Source: Astragalus membranaceus (lineage: Eukaryota > Streptophyta > Magnoliopsida > Fabales > Fabaceae). Taken from it: DNA of 64,000 nt. Location of the stretch: assembly GCA_039519185.1 (NCBI GenBank), contig CM076849.1, positions 66,136,834-66,200,833 of the forward strand, given 5' to 3'. This document shows, in pieces, positions 32,948-44,868 of this stretch. Both the position numbers and the translations under genes were made by a program. The notes below the pieces were generated by a model that was not told the DNA's origin, made no database searches, and saw only the letters and a program-made list of their open reading frames with translations. How positions within the stretch are numbered: the first letter of the stretch is position 1; each line of letters begins with the position of its first letter.

Positions 32948-33639
32948 CATTCTCATTTCCACACATCACAACCCTTGGCCTCTCATTTTCACCCTAGCAC
33001 AGCAAACACCTCCCCCTTCACTCTCCAAAACCGTGGCCACCACACCCTCCACCTTCATCCATTTTTGATTATTTTTCTTCATCCAAACACCACCAATCCA
33101 TCTCCCCTTCATCCCTCTCTCACATACTACTTCCATTCTCCACTAAAACTCAAGAACATTCATCAAGAGGGGGTGATCTTCATTTTGGGCGTGGGTTTCT
33201 TTGTTGGTGTCCTTGGTTGATTTGTGTTCTTGCTCTCCATTTCTTGCATAATCTAGCTAGGATCTAAGGTATACTCTAAAACCCTTGCATCATCTTCAAC
33301 CTTTTTGCATTAAAACCCATTTTCCTCTTCATTTTTCATTTCGCATATCATTATCATTTTGTTTAAAATGTAGTTTGTTGTGGTTGGTGAGAGGAGCCTT
33401 AAACACTGTTGACAAGCACTTAGGGAGGCTTGGGTGTTTAAGGCGCCTCTCACCCTTGAAAAATTGGTTTCATGTTGTGTGGTGTTAATTTCTTGTATTT
33501 CGCATACTATGATTAATGTGTTCTTAAGCTAATTTTGTTGTTCCTCGTTGCTTGATGATGTACAATCTTGGCATTGGTATTTGATTTTAGTGTTAAATGT
33601 TATTTTCAACATATTTCACTTGCAAGTATTTGTTGATGA

Positions 33640-34400
33640 TCTAGCAAGATGATTCCTACTTATGCTTTGTGCACTTTATGTTAAGTAGTTGAGGATTGCT
33701 AGATGTGATTCAACCTTGTTTATGTTTTCTTTTATTTTAGTCTTATTTTAATGTGCTTATTGTTAAGTGTGGATGATAGGCAAGTTGATTCTCACTAGTG
33801 CCTAGTGCACTTTTCTCAAAGTGAGAGGATTGCTCTATATGATTCAACTTTGTTTATGTGTTCTTTTATTTAAGTCTTGTTTTAATTTGCTTATTGTGAG
33901 TTGTGGATGATAGGCAAGTTGATTCTCACTAGTGCCTAGTGCACTTTTTTCAAAGTGAGAGGATTGCTCTATGTGATTCAACCTTGTTTATGTTTTCTTT
34001 TATTTTAGTCTTATTTTAATGTGCTTATTGTTAAGTGTGGATGATAGGCAAGTTGATTCTCACTAGTACCTAGTGCACTTTTCTCAAAGTGAGAGGATTG
34101 CTCTATGTGATTCAACTTTGTTTATGTGTTCTTTTATTTAAGTCTTGTTTTAATTTGCTTATTGTTAATTGTGGATGATAGGCAAGTTGATTCTCACTAG
34201 TGCCTAGTGCATTTTTCTCAAAGTGAGAGGATTGCTCTATGTGATTCAACTTTGTTTTAATATTTTTTAATGTTTGTTTATTTGTTCTTAAATTCTAGTT
34301 TGATCATTGTTCATTGTTGATGATCAATCATATGACTCCCACTTGTGCCCAGGGCATCATATTTTAAGTGGTGAGGATGGTTTTAGATGATTCAACCTTC
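33640..34400 (+). repeat. 134-bp tandem repeats in D's LTR, each with a hairpin
   Basis: GGATGATAGGCAAGTTGATT recurs at 33771, 33905, 34039 and 34173 (period 134). More diverged units lie before (about 33640) and after (about 34315). Each unit can form a stem: CTCACT/AGTGAG in the four regular ones, CTACTT/AAGTAG in the first diverged one (33656-33688) and CCACTT/AAGTGG in the last (34339-34371). The 3' LTR has the same array from about 62500 to 63260. Confidence 0.85.
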
Positions 34401-35025
34401 CTCTTGTAATTTTGTTTTTTTAATGAATAAAAGATGAGATTGTAGGTTTATGGTTTAGGGTTTGTGAGGTATTGCAAGGGATAGGTTACCCAAAACCTTG
34501 ATTCCCCCTCCTCTTTGACCGTGTTATTAACCTTTGGGCATTTGTTCATATTATTGATTGCAAAGGATAGGCTTACCCTAGTCTTGATGCAATTCCTTTT
34601 GTTCATGTTATTGAGAAATCATTGCTCACATGTTCACTAGCTTAACTAAGATCATTCTATGCCTGTGATCAATTGTTTAATTGCTCTTGATGCAACTTAA
34701 ATGTCTTGATTTAATTGTGTGCCATCCTCTCCACTTGTATGACCTCCTAATGAAGACGTAAGCCTACTTGCCTGTTGTAGCATAGAGTCATTAGGGTAAA
34801 TACTCTCTTTCTTACACACACACACATTTGTCTGGAGAACCTTACTTTGCATCCTTGACATTTGAATCTTTGATTGTATCGGCATGTTTAGTCTTAGTTG
34901 ACGTTCAACAAATGCGTGATTGCTCGATTAACGAATGTGCTTGAACTTTATAACCAATCTTTGATAATAACTTCACTCTTTCCCAAAAACCTCTCAAACT
35001 CTTTTCTAACCAATGCAAGTTATTA

Positions 35026-35613
35026 GTGACTATCACCCAAAGCCTTTGCTTGTTTGATTGTCATGAACGCTATCAAGAGTTATTAGTAATGATCACTCAA
35101 AGTCTTTGCTTGCTTGGTCATTATGAAAGCTTTTCCTTTTTTTCAAACCCTTTCAAAAGCATTTTCATTTTCAACTTAGAACTACGTCGCTTTGATTCCC
35201 ATTTGGGGTACGTAGGAGCGAGTCTCGTTCTCGTCAAGCGCCGCAAATAAAAGTCATTTTAGCAATCAAAAACTAGCATTTGCGTAACAAAGAGAATCAT
35301 TTCTATAAGCTAGAATCATTTTCAAACCCATCGTTGCCAGTGGTTAATCAGAACCTTTGTTCGTCTAGCCATTGGTAGCGATGTCTTTTCCCCCCAAAGA
35401 ACAACAAGCGATGATCACTCATAACCTTTGTTAGTTTGATCATTCGTGCCAATCAATCTCTTTCGAAAACCACTTTCAAAAGAGTAAATAAAAAAATGAG
35501 TTGCTACTAATAGTCAATCAGAACCTTTGTTCGTCTGACTGGCGGTGGTGACTCTCATTTTCAAGAGTACTTAGCGGTGATTTCCCATAACATTGGTTAG
35601 TTTAATCATTCAC
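35026..35613 (+). promoter_or_regulatory. Array of six CUUU-loop hairpins in D's LTR
   Basis: Hairpins at about 35026-35063, 35088-35132, 35329-35383, 35408-35449, 35495-35559 and 35573-35613. Five have a CTTT loop closed by AGC/GCT, AGT/GCT (U-G) or AAC/GTT; the sixth has ATTG closed by AAC/GTT. The third has an outer 15-bp stem (CATCGTTGCCAGTGG with CCATTGGTAGCGATG) with three G-U pairs and no mismatch. Element A has the same kind of array. Confidence 0.75.
35179..35242 (+). promoter_or_regulatory. Variant copy of the 74-nt block (64 nt)
   Basis: Shares GAACTACG, CTTTGA, ACGTAGGAGCGAG and CTCGTCAAGCGCC with the block at 35689. The inner stem is CCC/GGG in place of CTCC/GGAG, and the outer CTACGT/ACGTAG is kept. 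Confidence 0.7.
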
Positions 35614-35688
35614 TAAATGTTCGTCCTATTTCGAAAACTCACTAAAAAGATAAAAGACGAAAACCTTTTCAAAGAAAAAGACAACCAA

Positions 35689-35762
35689 GAACTACGTAGC
35701 TTTGAGTTCTCCATCGCACCGGGAGATACGTAGGAGCGAGAGGCTAACTCTCGTCAAGCGCC
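35689..35762 (+). promoter_or_regulatory. Conserved 74-nt structured block in D's LTR
   Basis: Differs from A's block at two positions only (GAGTT for GAATT, CTAACTC for CTAATTC). The stems are CTACGTA/TACGTAG, TCTCC/GGAGA and CGAGAG/CTCTCG. The second difference turns a G-U pair in A into a G-C pair in D. Confidence 0.78.
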
Positions 35763-35847
35763 AAAAATAAAAATTTTCATTAAGTCTCCTCATTCCATTT
35801 TCAATAAAGAAGCAAATTTAAGTATTTTCCAAATCAACACTTAAAAC

Positions 35848-35892
35848 CACACGTTTAATTAAATGTTCCCTTTCGGTAGAAAGGAGGTGTGG
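35848..35892 (+). other. Two-stem hairpin near the end of D's LTR
   Basis: CCACAC/GTGTGG encloses CCTTTC/GAAAGG; the equivalent of 25070-25115 in A, with one compensating change. Confidence 0.72.
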
Positions 35893-36045
35893 GGTGCTAA
35901 TACCTTCCCCATGCCTAACCGACCCCCGAACCCAAATTCTCCGGTGTCCAAAAGGCCATTCGCTTTCCAAAAAGGTTTTTCTTCAATATTTTCCTTATAA
36001 AAAATATTGGTGGCGACTTCATTGTTTTAAAAAGTTGTAAACGAA

Positions 36046-36192
36046 ATTTTGCATCATGCACTTTGCATCATGACATCATGTACTACATAAACAAAATTTT
36101 GAAAAAAAAACTTCATGTAGCATTCTTCATGAATCTAAGTTGTTTGCCGGTGATCTTGGAGTAACTTGGAATCTTGTCATAGGCGAAGCAAC
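36046..36192 (+). other. Element D leader remnant lacking the primer site
   Basis: Only about 147 nt separate LTR sequence from ORF1, against about 1 kb in A. The end matches A's leader, but the TGGCGACTTCACTGGGGAC site and some 750-850 nt after it are gone. A PBS-like GGTGGCGACTTCATTG at 36009-36024 lies where A has an equivalent inside its LTR, so it is not the real site. Confidence 0.75.
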
Positions 36193-36941
36193 ATGGGATC
36201 AAGAGGCGAAGTCATACTAAATTCGAGGTTCCCAGTGGTAAAGAAAATAGACGTGGCCAGCTTGACAGAGTGTGCCTCTCTAATGGGACCGGATGAGTGT
36301 AGGTTGTTTGAAAAGGCTTATGGGAATATTCTTCGGTTGCTGCAGTTAGACCTTCAAGAAAATGCAGTGATAGCCCTCAGTCAGTTCTATGATCCGGATA
36401 TCCGCTGTTTCATCTTCAAAGATTTCCAGCTCTTGCCAACTTTAGAGGAGTATGAGCAAATTTTGGGTTTCTCTAGGTCGGAAATGGCACCCTATCAGTG
36501 TCAGGGGCATCAATATTCAGACAAGAGACTCTCGTTGTTATCGCAAGTTGGAGTGGGGGAGTTAGAGCTTCGAAAAGAGAAAAAGAATCGTATAATGGGA
36601 TTTCCACTGAGTTATTTCGAAGGCTTAATGAGGTCTCATGCTCAAGCTGACAGATGGGGTCCCTTCAAGCAGTTGCTAGCATTAACCATCTTCGGGATTG
36701 TCCTCTTCCCGCAAGTTGAGAAGTTTATTGATGAGACTGCCATTGGGGTGTTTTTAGCCTTCATAAACAAGGATAGTCCAATTAACCCAGTTCCAGCTGT
36801 CCTCGCAGACACTTACTACTCCTTCACTCATCATCGGGTGTTGGGGAAAAAGAAGATTGCCTGCTCTCTCCATGTTCTTTGTGCCTGGTTCCTCAACCAT
36901 GTCATCGCTCACAAGAAGCAAGCTACGGATCTGATGGACTA
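36193..36941 (+). pseudogene. Element D ORF1, N-terminal part (cut by array F)
   Basis: From ATG at 36193 it reads the same domain as A's ORF1 (SRFPVVKKIDVASLTECASL, FQLLPTLEEYEQILGFSRSE, LTIFGIVLFPQVEKFIDETA) and ends at DLMDY, where array F begins. About 20 codons present in A (from TLGCNPKTM onward) are missing at the junction. The in-frame TTG further upstream is not needed: A starts at the equivalent ATG. Confidence 0.88.
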
Positions 36942-37579
36942 TGTAACACCCCTTTTCTACCCGTTAATTTATTAGCGTAAAAAAATCAGAGTTTCAAATT
37001 TTAGTTACATCACAAGGGATGTCACACTTACTTCGTTAAACATCACACGCCAAATTACTCGCTTTTCGAAAAACAGCCTTATAATACTTTCAAAACGTCA
37101 TCGTCAATTAAGATACCACTTCACAGCGGAAAATCCAACAAGTTTAATCATAATAGGCATTGCAACCAGGCAAGGCTTACATTACTAAAATCCAACAACA
37201 ACAATAATCACAAGTAACTTAACAAGTCATTCCCCCTAGTGTTACATAATCAGAGCAGACGACCCGACTCAGCTAGTGAAGATACCTAAGCCTTCACTCG
37301 AGATCACCTGCACGTTACCGCATAGGGGTAACATTCAAACCGAAGGGGTGAGTTCATCTAACAATATAATAAAGCTTATGGTGGGCACTATGCTAGAGTT
37401 ATGACACTATATCAACCACACCACGACACATCAAGTCAGTCATCAATATTAATCACCACAACAAATCATCGCAATGCCAGCTATATAAACCACATCACAA
37501 ACATCAATTCAATCACTACAAAAGCTCATCACAATGTCATGTAGCCATATGAAATGCAACCCACTCGCGGGCATATGCA

Positions 37580-38240
37580 TGAGGTACCTTTTCACAAACG
37601 TCGCTTAGCCTTTATGGTCTCATCGTCACTTAGCCTTTTGGGCCTCAAAACGTCACTGGGTTTGTGCATATGGGAGGCATGAGACACTACGACATGCACC
37701 ACGCACAAACACACAATCACAGTCAACGTCACTTACCAATTTGCCAAACAAGAGGCACAGCACCTGTCAATTCATAATTACACACACCAACGTCACTTAG
37801 CCCTGTAGGCCTAGCTCATCGTCACTTATTTTACTTCACAATTACACATAACAACGTCACTTAGCCCTGTAGGCCTCATCGTCACTTATTTTTAATTCAC
37901 AATTACACATAACAACGTCACTTAGCCTTTTGGGCCTCATCGTCGCTTATATTCATCGTCGCTTATTATTCATCGTCGCTATTAGCCGTTATGGCATCAT
38001 CATCATTTAGAATCATCATCATCAATATAACATCCATCGTCAATCACAAGCATAGCCACTAGGGCATTACCGTCAAAATCATCAACTTATCAAGGTACTA
38101 GCCACCGAGGGCATCATCGTCAATCAAACATTAGCCACTAAGGGCACTATCATCTATAAACTAGCCACTAAGGGCATCATCGTCAATAAACTAGCCACCA
38201 GGGGCATCATCGTCATTTACGCATCATTATCATTAAAGTT
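37580..38240 (+). repeat. Short tandem repeats in array F LTR (copy 1; same in copies 2 and 3)
   Basis: Degenerate repeats of CGTCACTTAGCC plus a variable GGCCTCAT end, then of GCCACTAAGGGCATCATCGT. Equivalent arrays lie about 5.26 and 10.5 kb to the right. Confidence 0.85.
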
Positions 38241-38579
38241 GGCCACTAAGGCAGAAACATTCTTTAAAACATCATCATTGACACCAAAAAGGTTTTAGAC
38301 GCCGAAAACAGTTTTGCAACGCAACAACAACTACAGTCAGGGCAGCCACTTGGGCGCCCAGAACCATCAGAAAATAATAAGTTTTCGCTTTTAAAATAGG
38401 ACACACAGATACACAACGAGATGGGCTTCACAACACTTTTTGAAACGTTTAAAACGGACACCCGAGTCAAAAGTTATAGCGAAAACAGTTTTTATTAAAA
38501 ATCGGGAACGTCCTGAAAATGGCGCCCTTTGCGCCCAGCAGCACAAAACGCAAAACTGGCGCCCAGGAACAGGGCGCCT

Positions 38580-38795
38580 TCGACAAGCAACATTACGACA
38601 GCAACCTTTCAACAGGCAACAATTTCGACCACAACATTTCGACAGGCAACAAATTTCGACAACAACACTTCAACAGGCAACAATTTCGACAGCAACATTT
38701 CGACACAAGGCAACAACTTCGACAGCAACATTTCGACACAAGGCAACAAATTTCGGCAACAACATTCCAACAGGCAACAATTTCGACAGCAACAT
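38580..38795 (+). repeat. Minisatellite of about 30 bp in array F LTR giving Gln-rich frames
   Basis: Repeats of CAACATTTCGACAGGCAACA and CAACATTTCGACACAAGGCA. All three plus frames stay open, producing FDRQQ/QATISTTT/GNNFDSN-like chains. Copies recur at about 43840-44050 and 49105-49315. The frames are a by-product of the repeat. Confidence 0.85.
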
Positions 38796-39604
38796 CATAA
38801 ACACAAAAGTGGCGCCCTATGCGCCTATGACACCAACAACAACGAATTCGAGCAACACAAATTCCTCAAAGCACATACAACATATTAAACACCAAATTCC
38901 ATCATCAAGGCTCAATTCAACAATACGAACATCAAATTACCATAATCATCCCCAATCATCATAAATCACAATATCATCAACAATTACTCAAACACTCGGC
39001 ACGCACAACATGATTTTATTAACAACAAGTCTTCACATGCCTAGGGTTCATCAATAATCACTAAGAATACATAAAAAGGCATACATAGAGCCTAGCCCCT
39101 ACATAATCCCCATCATAAAATCCCATTATAGAGAAGATAAGACCCACCCTTACCTTAGGTTATGACGAACACGCTACCCCTTATACGTAAGCTCCAAGAA
39201 TCACCGCAACCCGATCCCCTTCTCCTCTTGCCTCACGCCCCTTTCTCTCGCTTCCTCCAAGTCGCGCCTCCTCTTCTCTTTTTCTCCATGGGCGCCGCGC
39301 CCCCTCTCAGCTCCTCTCTCTCAATTTCGCTAATTTTCTTCCTTGGCACACCAATGAGCTAAGCCTAATTTTCTAGCTTAAGTATGCTTGGGCTTGGATC
39401 ACGGGCTTTCTTCCACCACTTAAGCCCAAACGCTACGCCCCCCCCCCCCTTCAAAATAATTATTTCCAACCCAACTAAGGCTCACATATAATAACACCTA
39501 TAATTATTTTATTAAGTAATAAATAATAATTATATTATTATTTCTACCACTCAATTTCATTTAATTAATTAAATAAATTAATCTATTATTTTTGGGGTGT
39601 TACA

Positions 39605-42201
39605 ACTCTCCCCCACTTAAAGGAATTTCGTCCTCGAAATTTTTACCCGCCAAGGCTAACACTCTCCCACCAACGACTAAGCTATCTAGGCAACTAGTTC
39701 TATCTACCATGCTGATCACCATTTCTCTGATTACCGGCGGTAAGTGATTGGGCGGCCGTCCCTCCTACTTATTCAGCCAGGTAACCTTGAGAAATAACAA
39801 CCAGACACATCCTCTCCCTAAGGATCTCCGATAGGGATTTGAGCGTAATCACGTTGGTACCGCGTGATCACCCCCTAAGCTCTATTAAAGTTCCTTCCCA
39901 ATACGACATGCTAAGACTCCGCTGCGCTACTCTGATAAACTAGCTCGCATTCTACCTCACTCATCTACCCTTAAGGATAACGAAATACATCAATCATCAC
40001 AGCATCACAACGAAATTCACAGAGTGCATCACAGTTGTACAATAAGCCACATAATTTAACAACACGATAACAACATCAACAAACAACTTTGCCACTCAGG
40101 CGACATCAACAACGACAAACTATCAGCAAAGCAACATCAACAACAACAACAACGCATGGGGCATAGTAGCGGCGTACTAATCAATAATGGCCATCGGCCC
40201 ACAACAACAATTCAACAACAATATAACTTGGGCCATTCGGCGGTACCCAAGGCAACACATAAACATCAACATTATTAACGAGGCAACCACAAGCAACAAC
40301 AAAGCAACAATGCGGAGACAACTCCGGGACCAACAATCCCATAATCAATAACACATCAGCAACTTCGGGCACCAAGGCGCCGACACTGCAACAACGACTT
40401 GGGGCACTAAGCCACCGACAACACTACAACAATTTAATTCGACCGACACGCCTAAAAATCAACGGCACCAGAAACAGTCAATTTTGCCTTGAAATTAGAA
40501 TATCCAGTTAGGCCTCTGAATAAGCTTTCCGAAACATTTTAGTTTACTCAAATCGGACTCCTGGTTCAAAAGATATTGCAAAAACAGTTTTTCGTTACAA
40601 TGACAGCATAACTAAGCAACGCAGGAAATTCCAGCACTCACACATAAACTTCAACAATTTATTTACCCTATCAAACGACATCGGAATTTAGCAAACAACC
40701 CCTCTACGAAAAACTTACGGAGTCTAGTTTCTGGCTATATTTTTAGAATTTCAAAATGATGAGTCCAATAGCACAGTTTCCGCAAACAAGGCAGTAGGTC
40801 CAGAAAATGGGGCAGCGACTGTGTCCAAAGTTGTGACTCTTCTACAATGCCCAAAACAAACCCAAATAACACGAAACTTCAGCCTAGCCAGTAAATCATT
40901 TTTGTCTAGTTTTCAAAGAAATTGGATTCATTCGAAAAGGAGTTCATTTGAAAACACCACAACCAAAACACTGACCCTATGTCTAGACGGTCCCCAGAAT
41001 TTTATCCTAACTTGCGAAGCCCATAACTGGAGCTATACTACTCCAAATGCGACCAAACCAAAGCCAAAATGACAAGCGTTCAGTCTAGTTTCTAAAATTG
41101 TGAGTTATACAATTTATAAACTAGTACAACGGTCCCAGTCTAGCCGAAAGTTAAACCTACTCAAAAGTGCCTACACAGTGAGCCTAGCAACAAATTAAAC
41201 ATCCACGCAGCCACAAATTCAGCCATCAAGCATAGTTTAAACTTCCCAATAATCATATACCAACCAATTAAAATACATCAATCACTTCAACACACTCGCT
41301 ATGTAAATTACAAGCAATACATATTCCATATAAATCAAACAATACATAGAGCACGCCAAATTTCTTAACAAATTTAAACATCATAGAGCACACAAGGTTT
41401 CACACATACTAATACATTTTTGCTCCCAAAGAAACCCAATACTAGTTTCAAAATCGTCATCAAATCATTTTTGACAAGGTTTTTAAAATCGACACAACAA
41501 CAAATCATTATCTTTTTCAAATAAAACCAACTGGAAAAATCATTTTCCAATCCAACAAAAACTTCACCTCTATACTTCCTCATTTAAAATTCTAATTCAA
41601 AAATAATTTTATTTCCTTTGATCTCCACCACATCAACACCCACGTTCATTCATTAAAATAGATTTTATTACTAATTTTAGTATCCAATCGTAAAATCGTC
41701 CATTAGACATTTCAAAAACAATTTCAGAAATCATTTTACTTTTCAGATCACAAAATCACCGAGCACAAGACATTAGTGTTGCTCAAATAAAACGATTTTC
41801 AAAAACACCAACAATGAAACAGCAACAGCAATTAAAGTTTTAAATCAAAACAACCACAGTAATTACTTTCCAGCACAACAGTAACAATAATTAACGGCAA
41901 CAAACAAAGTAATTTACACGAACAGTAACAATAGTCTACAGCAACAGCATAGTAGTTTCAATAATTAAACCGTAGTAATAAAACGGCAACCGCGTTTTAC
42001 TAACAACAGCACACAATATCGGTAGGGGTATCTCCCCCCACTAGTTCACTTACCATTTGCAGCTTCCGTTTACCTGTACCTGCAGGAACATCAATACAAC
42101 ACTACCAAATGCTAAGACTAAAGGACAACAGTTGGTCGTTAACCGACACAACGACTCTATGACTTGGCCGGATGGACCAACCATTGCTCTGATACCACTA
42201 A
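39605..42201 (-). other. Array F internal region 1, non-coding
   Basis: 2597 bp without a recognisable protein. On the minus strand the purine tract CTTTAAGTGGGGGAGAGT (39622-39605) abuts LTR copy 1, and the primer site abuts LTR copy 2. The middle is rich in CAACAA. Confidence 0.85.
42186..42197 (-). other. Array F primer-binding site (tRNA-iMet), unit 1
   Basis: The minus strand reads TGGTATCAGAGC, four bases from the LTR end. It is repeated at 47461-47450. Confidence 0.9.
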
Positions 42202-44868
42202 TGTAACACCCCTTTTCTACCCGTTAATTTATTAGCGTAAAAAAATCAGAGTTTCAAATTTTAGTTACATCACAAGGGATGTCACACTTACTTCGTTAAA
42301 CATCACACGCCAAATTACCCGCTTTTCGAAAAACAGCCTTATAATACTTTCAAAACGTCATCGTCAATTAAGATACCACTTCACAGCGGAAAATCCAACA
42401 AGTTTAATCATAATAGGCATTGCAACCAGGCAAGGCTTACATTACTAAAATCCAACAACAACAATAATCACAAGTAACTTAACAAGTCATTCCCCCTAGT
42501 GTTACATAATCAGAGCAGACGACCCGACTCAGCTAGTGAAGATACCTAAGCCTTCACTCGAGATCACCTGCACGTTACCGCATAGGGGTAACATTCAAAC
42601 AGAAGGGGTGAGTTCATCTAACAATATAATAAAGCTTATGGTGGGCACTATGCTAGAGTTATGACACTATATCAACCACACCACGACACATCAAGTCAGT
42701 CATCAATATTAATCACCACAACAAATCATTGCAATGCCAGCTATATAAACCACATCACAAACATCAATTCAATCACTACAAAAGCTCATCACAATGTCAT
42801 GTAGGCATATGAAATGCAACCCACTCGCGGGCATATGCATGAGGTACCTTTTCACAAACGTCTCTTAGCCTTTATGGCCTCATCGTCACTTAGCCTTTTG
42901 GGCCTCAAAACGTCACTGGGTTTGTGCATATGGGAGGCATGATACACTATGACATGCACCACGCACAAACACACAATCACAGTCAACGTCACTTACCGAT
43001 TTGCCAAACAAGAGGCACAACACCTGTCAATTCATAATTACACACACCAACGTCACTTAGCCCTGTAGGCCTAGCTCATCGTCACTTATTTTACTTCACA
43101 ATTACACATAACAACGTCACTTAGCCCTGTAGGCCTCATCGTCACTTATTTTTAATTCACAATTACACATAACAACGTCACTTAGCCTTTTGGGCCTCAT
43201 CGTCGCTTATATTCATCGTCGCTTATTATTCATCGTCGCTATTAGCCGTTATGGCATCATCATCATTTAGAATCATCATCATCAATATAACATCCATCGT
43301 CAATCACAAGCATAGCCACTAGGGCATTACCGTCAAAATCATCAACTTATCAAGGTACTAGCCACCGAGGGCATCATCGTCAATCAAACATTAGCCACTA
43401 AGGGCACTATCATCTATAAACTAGCCACTAAGGGCATCATCGTCAATAAACTAGCCACCAGGGGCATCATTGTCATTTACGCATCATTATCATTAAAGTT
43501 GGCCACTAAGGCAGAAACATTCTTTAAAACATCATCATTGACACCAAAAAGGTTTTAGACGCCGAAAACAGTTTTGCAACGCAACAACAACTACAGTCAG
43601 GGCAGCCACTTGGGCGCCCAGAACCATCAGAAAATAATAAGTTTTCGCTTTTAAAATAGGACACACAGATACACAACGAGATGGGCTTCACAACACTTTT
43701 TGAAACGTTTAAACGGACACCCGAGTCAAAAGTTATAGCGAAAACAGTTTTTATTAAAAATCGGGAACGTCCTGAAAATGGCGCCCTTGGCGCCCAGCAG
43801 CACAAAACGCAAAACTGGCGCCCAGCAACAGGGCGCCTTCGACAAGCAACATTACGACAGCAACCTTTCAACAGGCAACAATTTCGACCACAACATTTCG
43901 ACAGGCAACAAATTTCGACAACAACACTTCAACAGGCAACAATTTCGACAGCAACATTTCGACACAAGGCAACAACTTCGACAGCAACATTTCGACACAA
44001 GGCAACAAATTTCGGCAACAACATTCCAACAGGCAACAATTTCGACAGCAACATCATAAACACAAAAGTGGCGCCCTATGCGCCTATGACACCAACAACA
44101 ACGAATTCGAGCAACACAAATTCCTCAAAGCACATACAACATATTAAACACCAAATTCCATCATCAAGGCTCAATTCAACAATACGAACATCAAATTACC
44201 ATAATCATCCCCAATCATCATAAATCACAATATCATCAACAATTACTCAAACACTCGGCACGCACAACATGATTTTATTAACAACAAGTCTTCACATGCC
44301 TAGGGTTCATCAATAATCACTAAGAATACATAAAAAGGCATACATAGAGCCTAGCCCCTACATAATCCCCATCATAAAATCCCATTATAGAGAAGATAAG
44401 ACCCACCCTTACCTTAGGTTATGACGAACACGCTACCCCTTATACGTAAGCTCCAAGAATCACCGCAACCCGATCCCCTTCTCCTCTTGCCTCACGCCCC
44501 TTTCTCTCGCTTCCTCCAAGTCGCGCCTCCTCTTCTCTTTTTCTCCATGGGCGCCGCGCCCCCTCTCAGCTCCTCTCTCTCAATTTCGCTAATTTTCTTC
44601 CTTGGCACACCAATGAGCTAAGCCTAATTTTCTAGCTTAAGTATGCTTGGGCTTGGATCACGGGCTTTCTTCCACCACTTAAGCCCAAACGCTACGCCCC
44701 CCCCCCCCCCTTCAAAATAATTATTTCCAACCCAACTAAGGCGGCTCACATATAATAACACCTATAATTATTTTATTAAGTAATAAATAATAATTATATT
44801 ATTATTTCTACCACTCAATTTCATTTAATTAATTAAATAAATTAATCTATTATTTTTGGGGTGTTACA
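42202..44868 (-). repeat. Array F LTR copy 2
   Basis: 2667 bp, TGTAACACCCC to GGGGTGTTACA. The poly-C run is 14 long. Shares most diagnostic variants with copy 3. Confidence 0.9.

Larger units (their letters stand above)
31977..36045 (+). repeat. Element D 5' LTR (about 4.07 kb, 3' border truncated)
   Basis: Begins TGTCATACCCCAATTTTGTC and matches the sequence from 60837 nearly base for base to the window end. A TATA box is followed by a CT-rich stretch, 134-bp tandem repeats, two hairpin arrays and a conserved end (CCTAACCGACCCCCGAACCC). The last bases expected before the primer site are missing: AAAAGTTGTAAACGA near 36042 joins straight to leader sequence, whereas A continues for another 60 nt to GGCGCAACA. 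Confidence 0.88.
36942..39604 (-). repeat. Array F LTR copy 1
   Basis: 2663 bp. Differs from copies 2 and 3 at shared positions (for example GTAGCCATATG against GTAGGCATATG near 37542, GGCTCACAT against GGCGGCTCACAT near 39480). The poly-C run near 39440 is 12 long. Confidence 0.9.

Noticed and set aside
32975..33220. 81-codon frame in D's LTR, with a copy at 61837
   Set aside because: CT-rich leader sequence; the two LTR copies differ by frame-changing indels around it.
37590..38230. CRISPR-like spaced repeats
   Set aside because: The repeats are degenerate, spacers are themselves repeats, and the context is a plant LTR.
38440..38964. Gln/Thr/Asn-rich 174-codon frame in array F (also 43681-44223 and 48945-49487)
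   Set aside because: All three frames are open because of the 30-bp repeat; it crosses an LTR with no matching protein family.
40181..40375. 64-codon minus frame in array F internal region (copy at 45445)
   Set aside because: Repeated only because the unit is repeated; low-complexity GTTG-rich sequence with no gag likeness.
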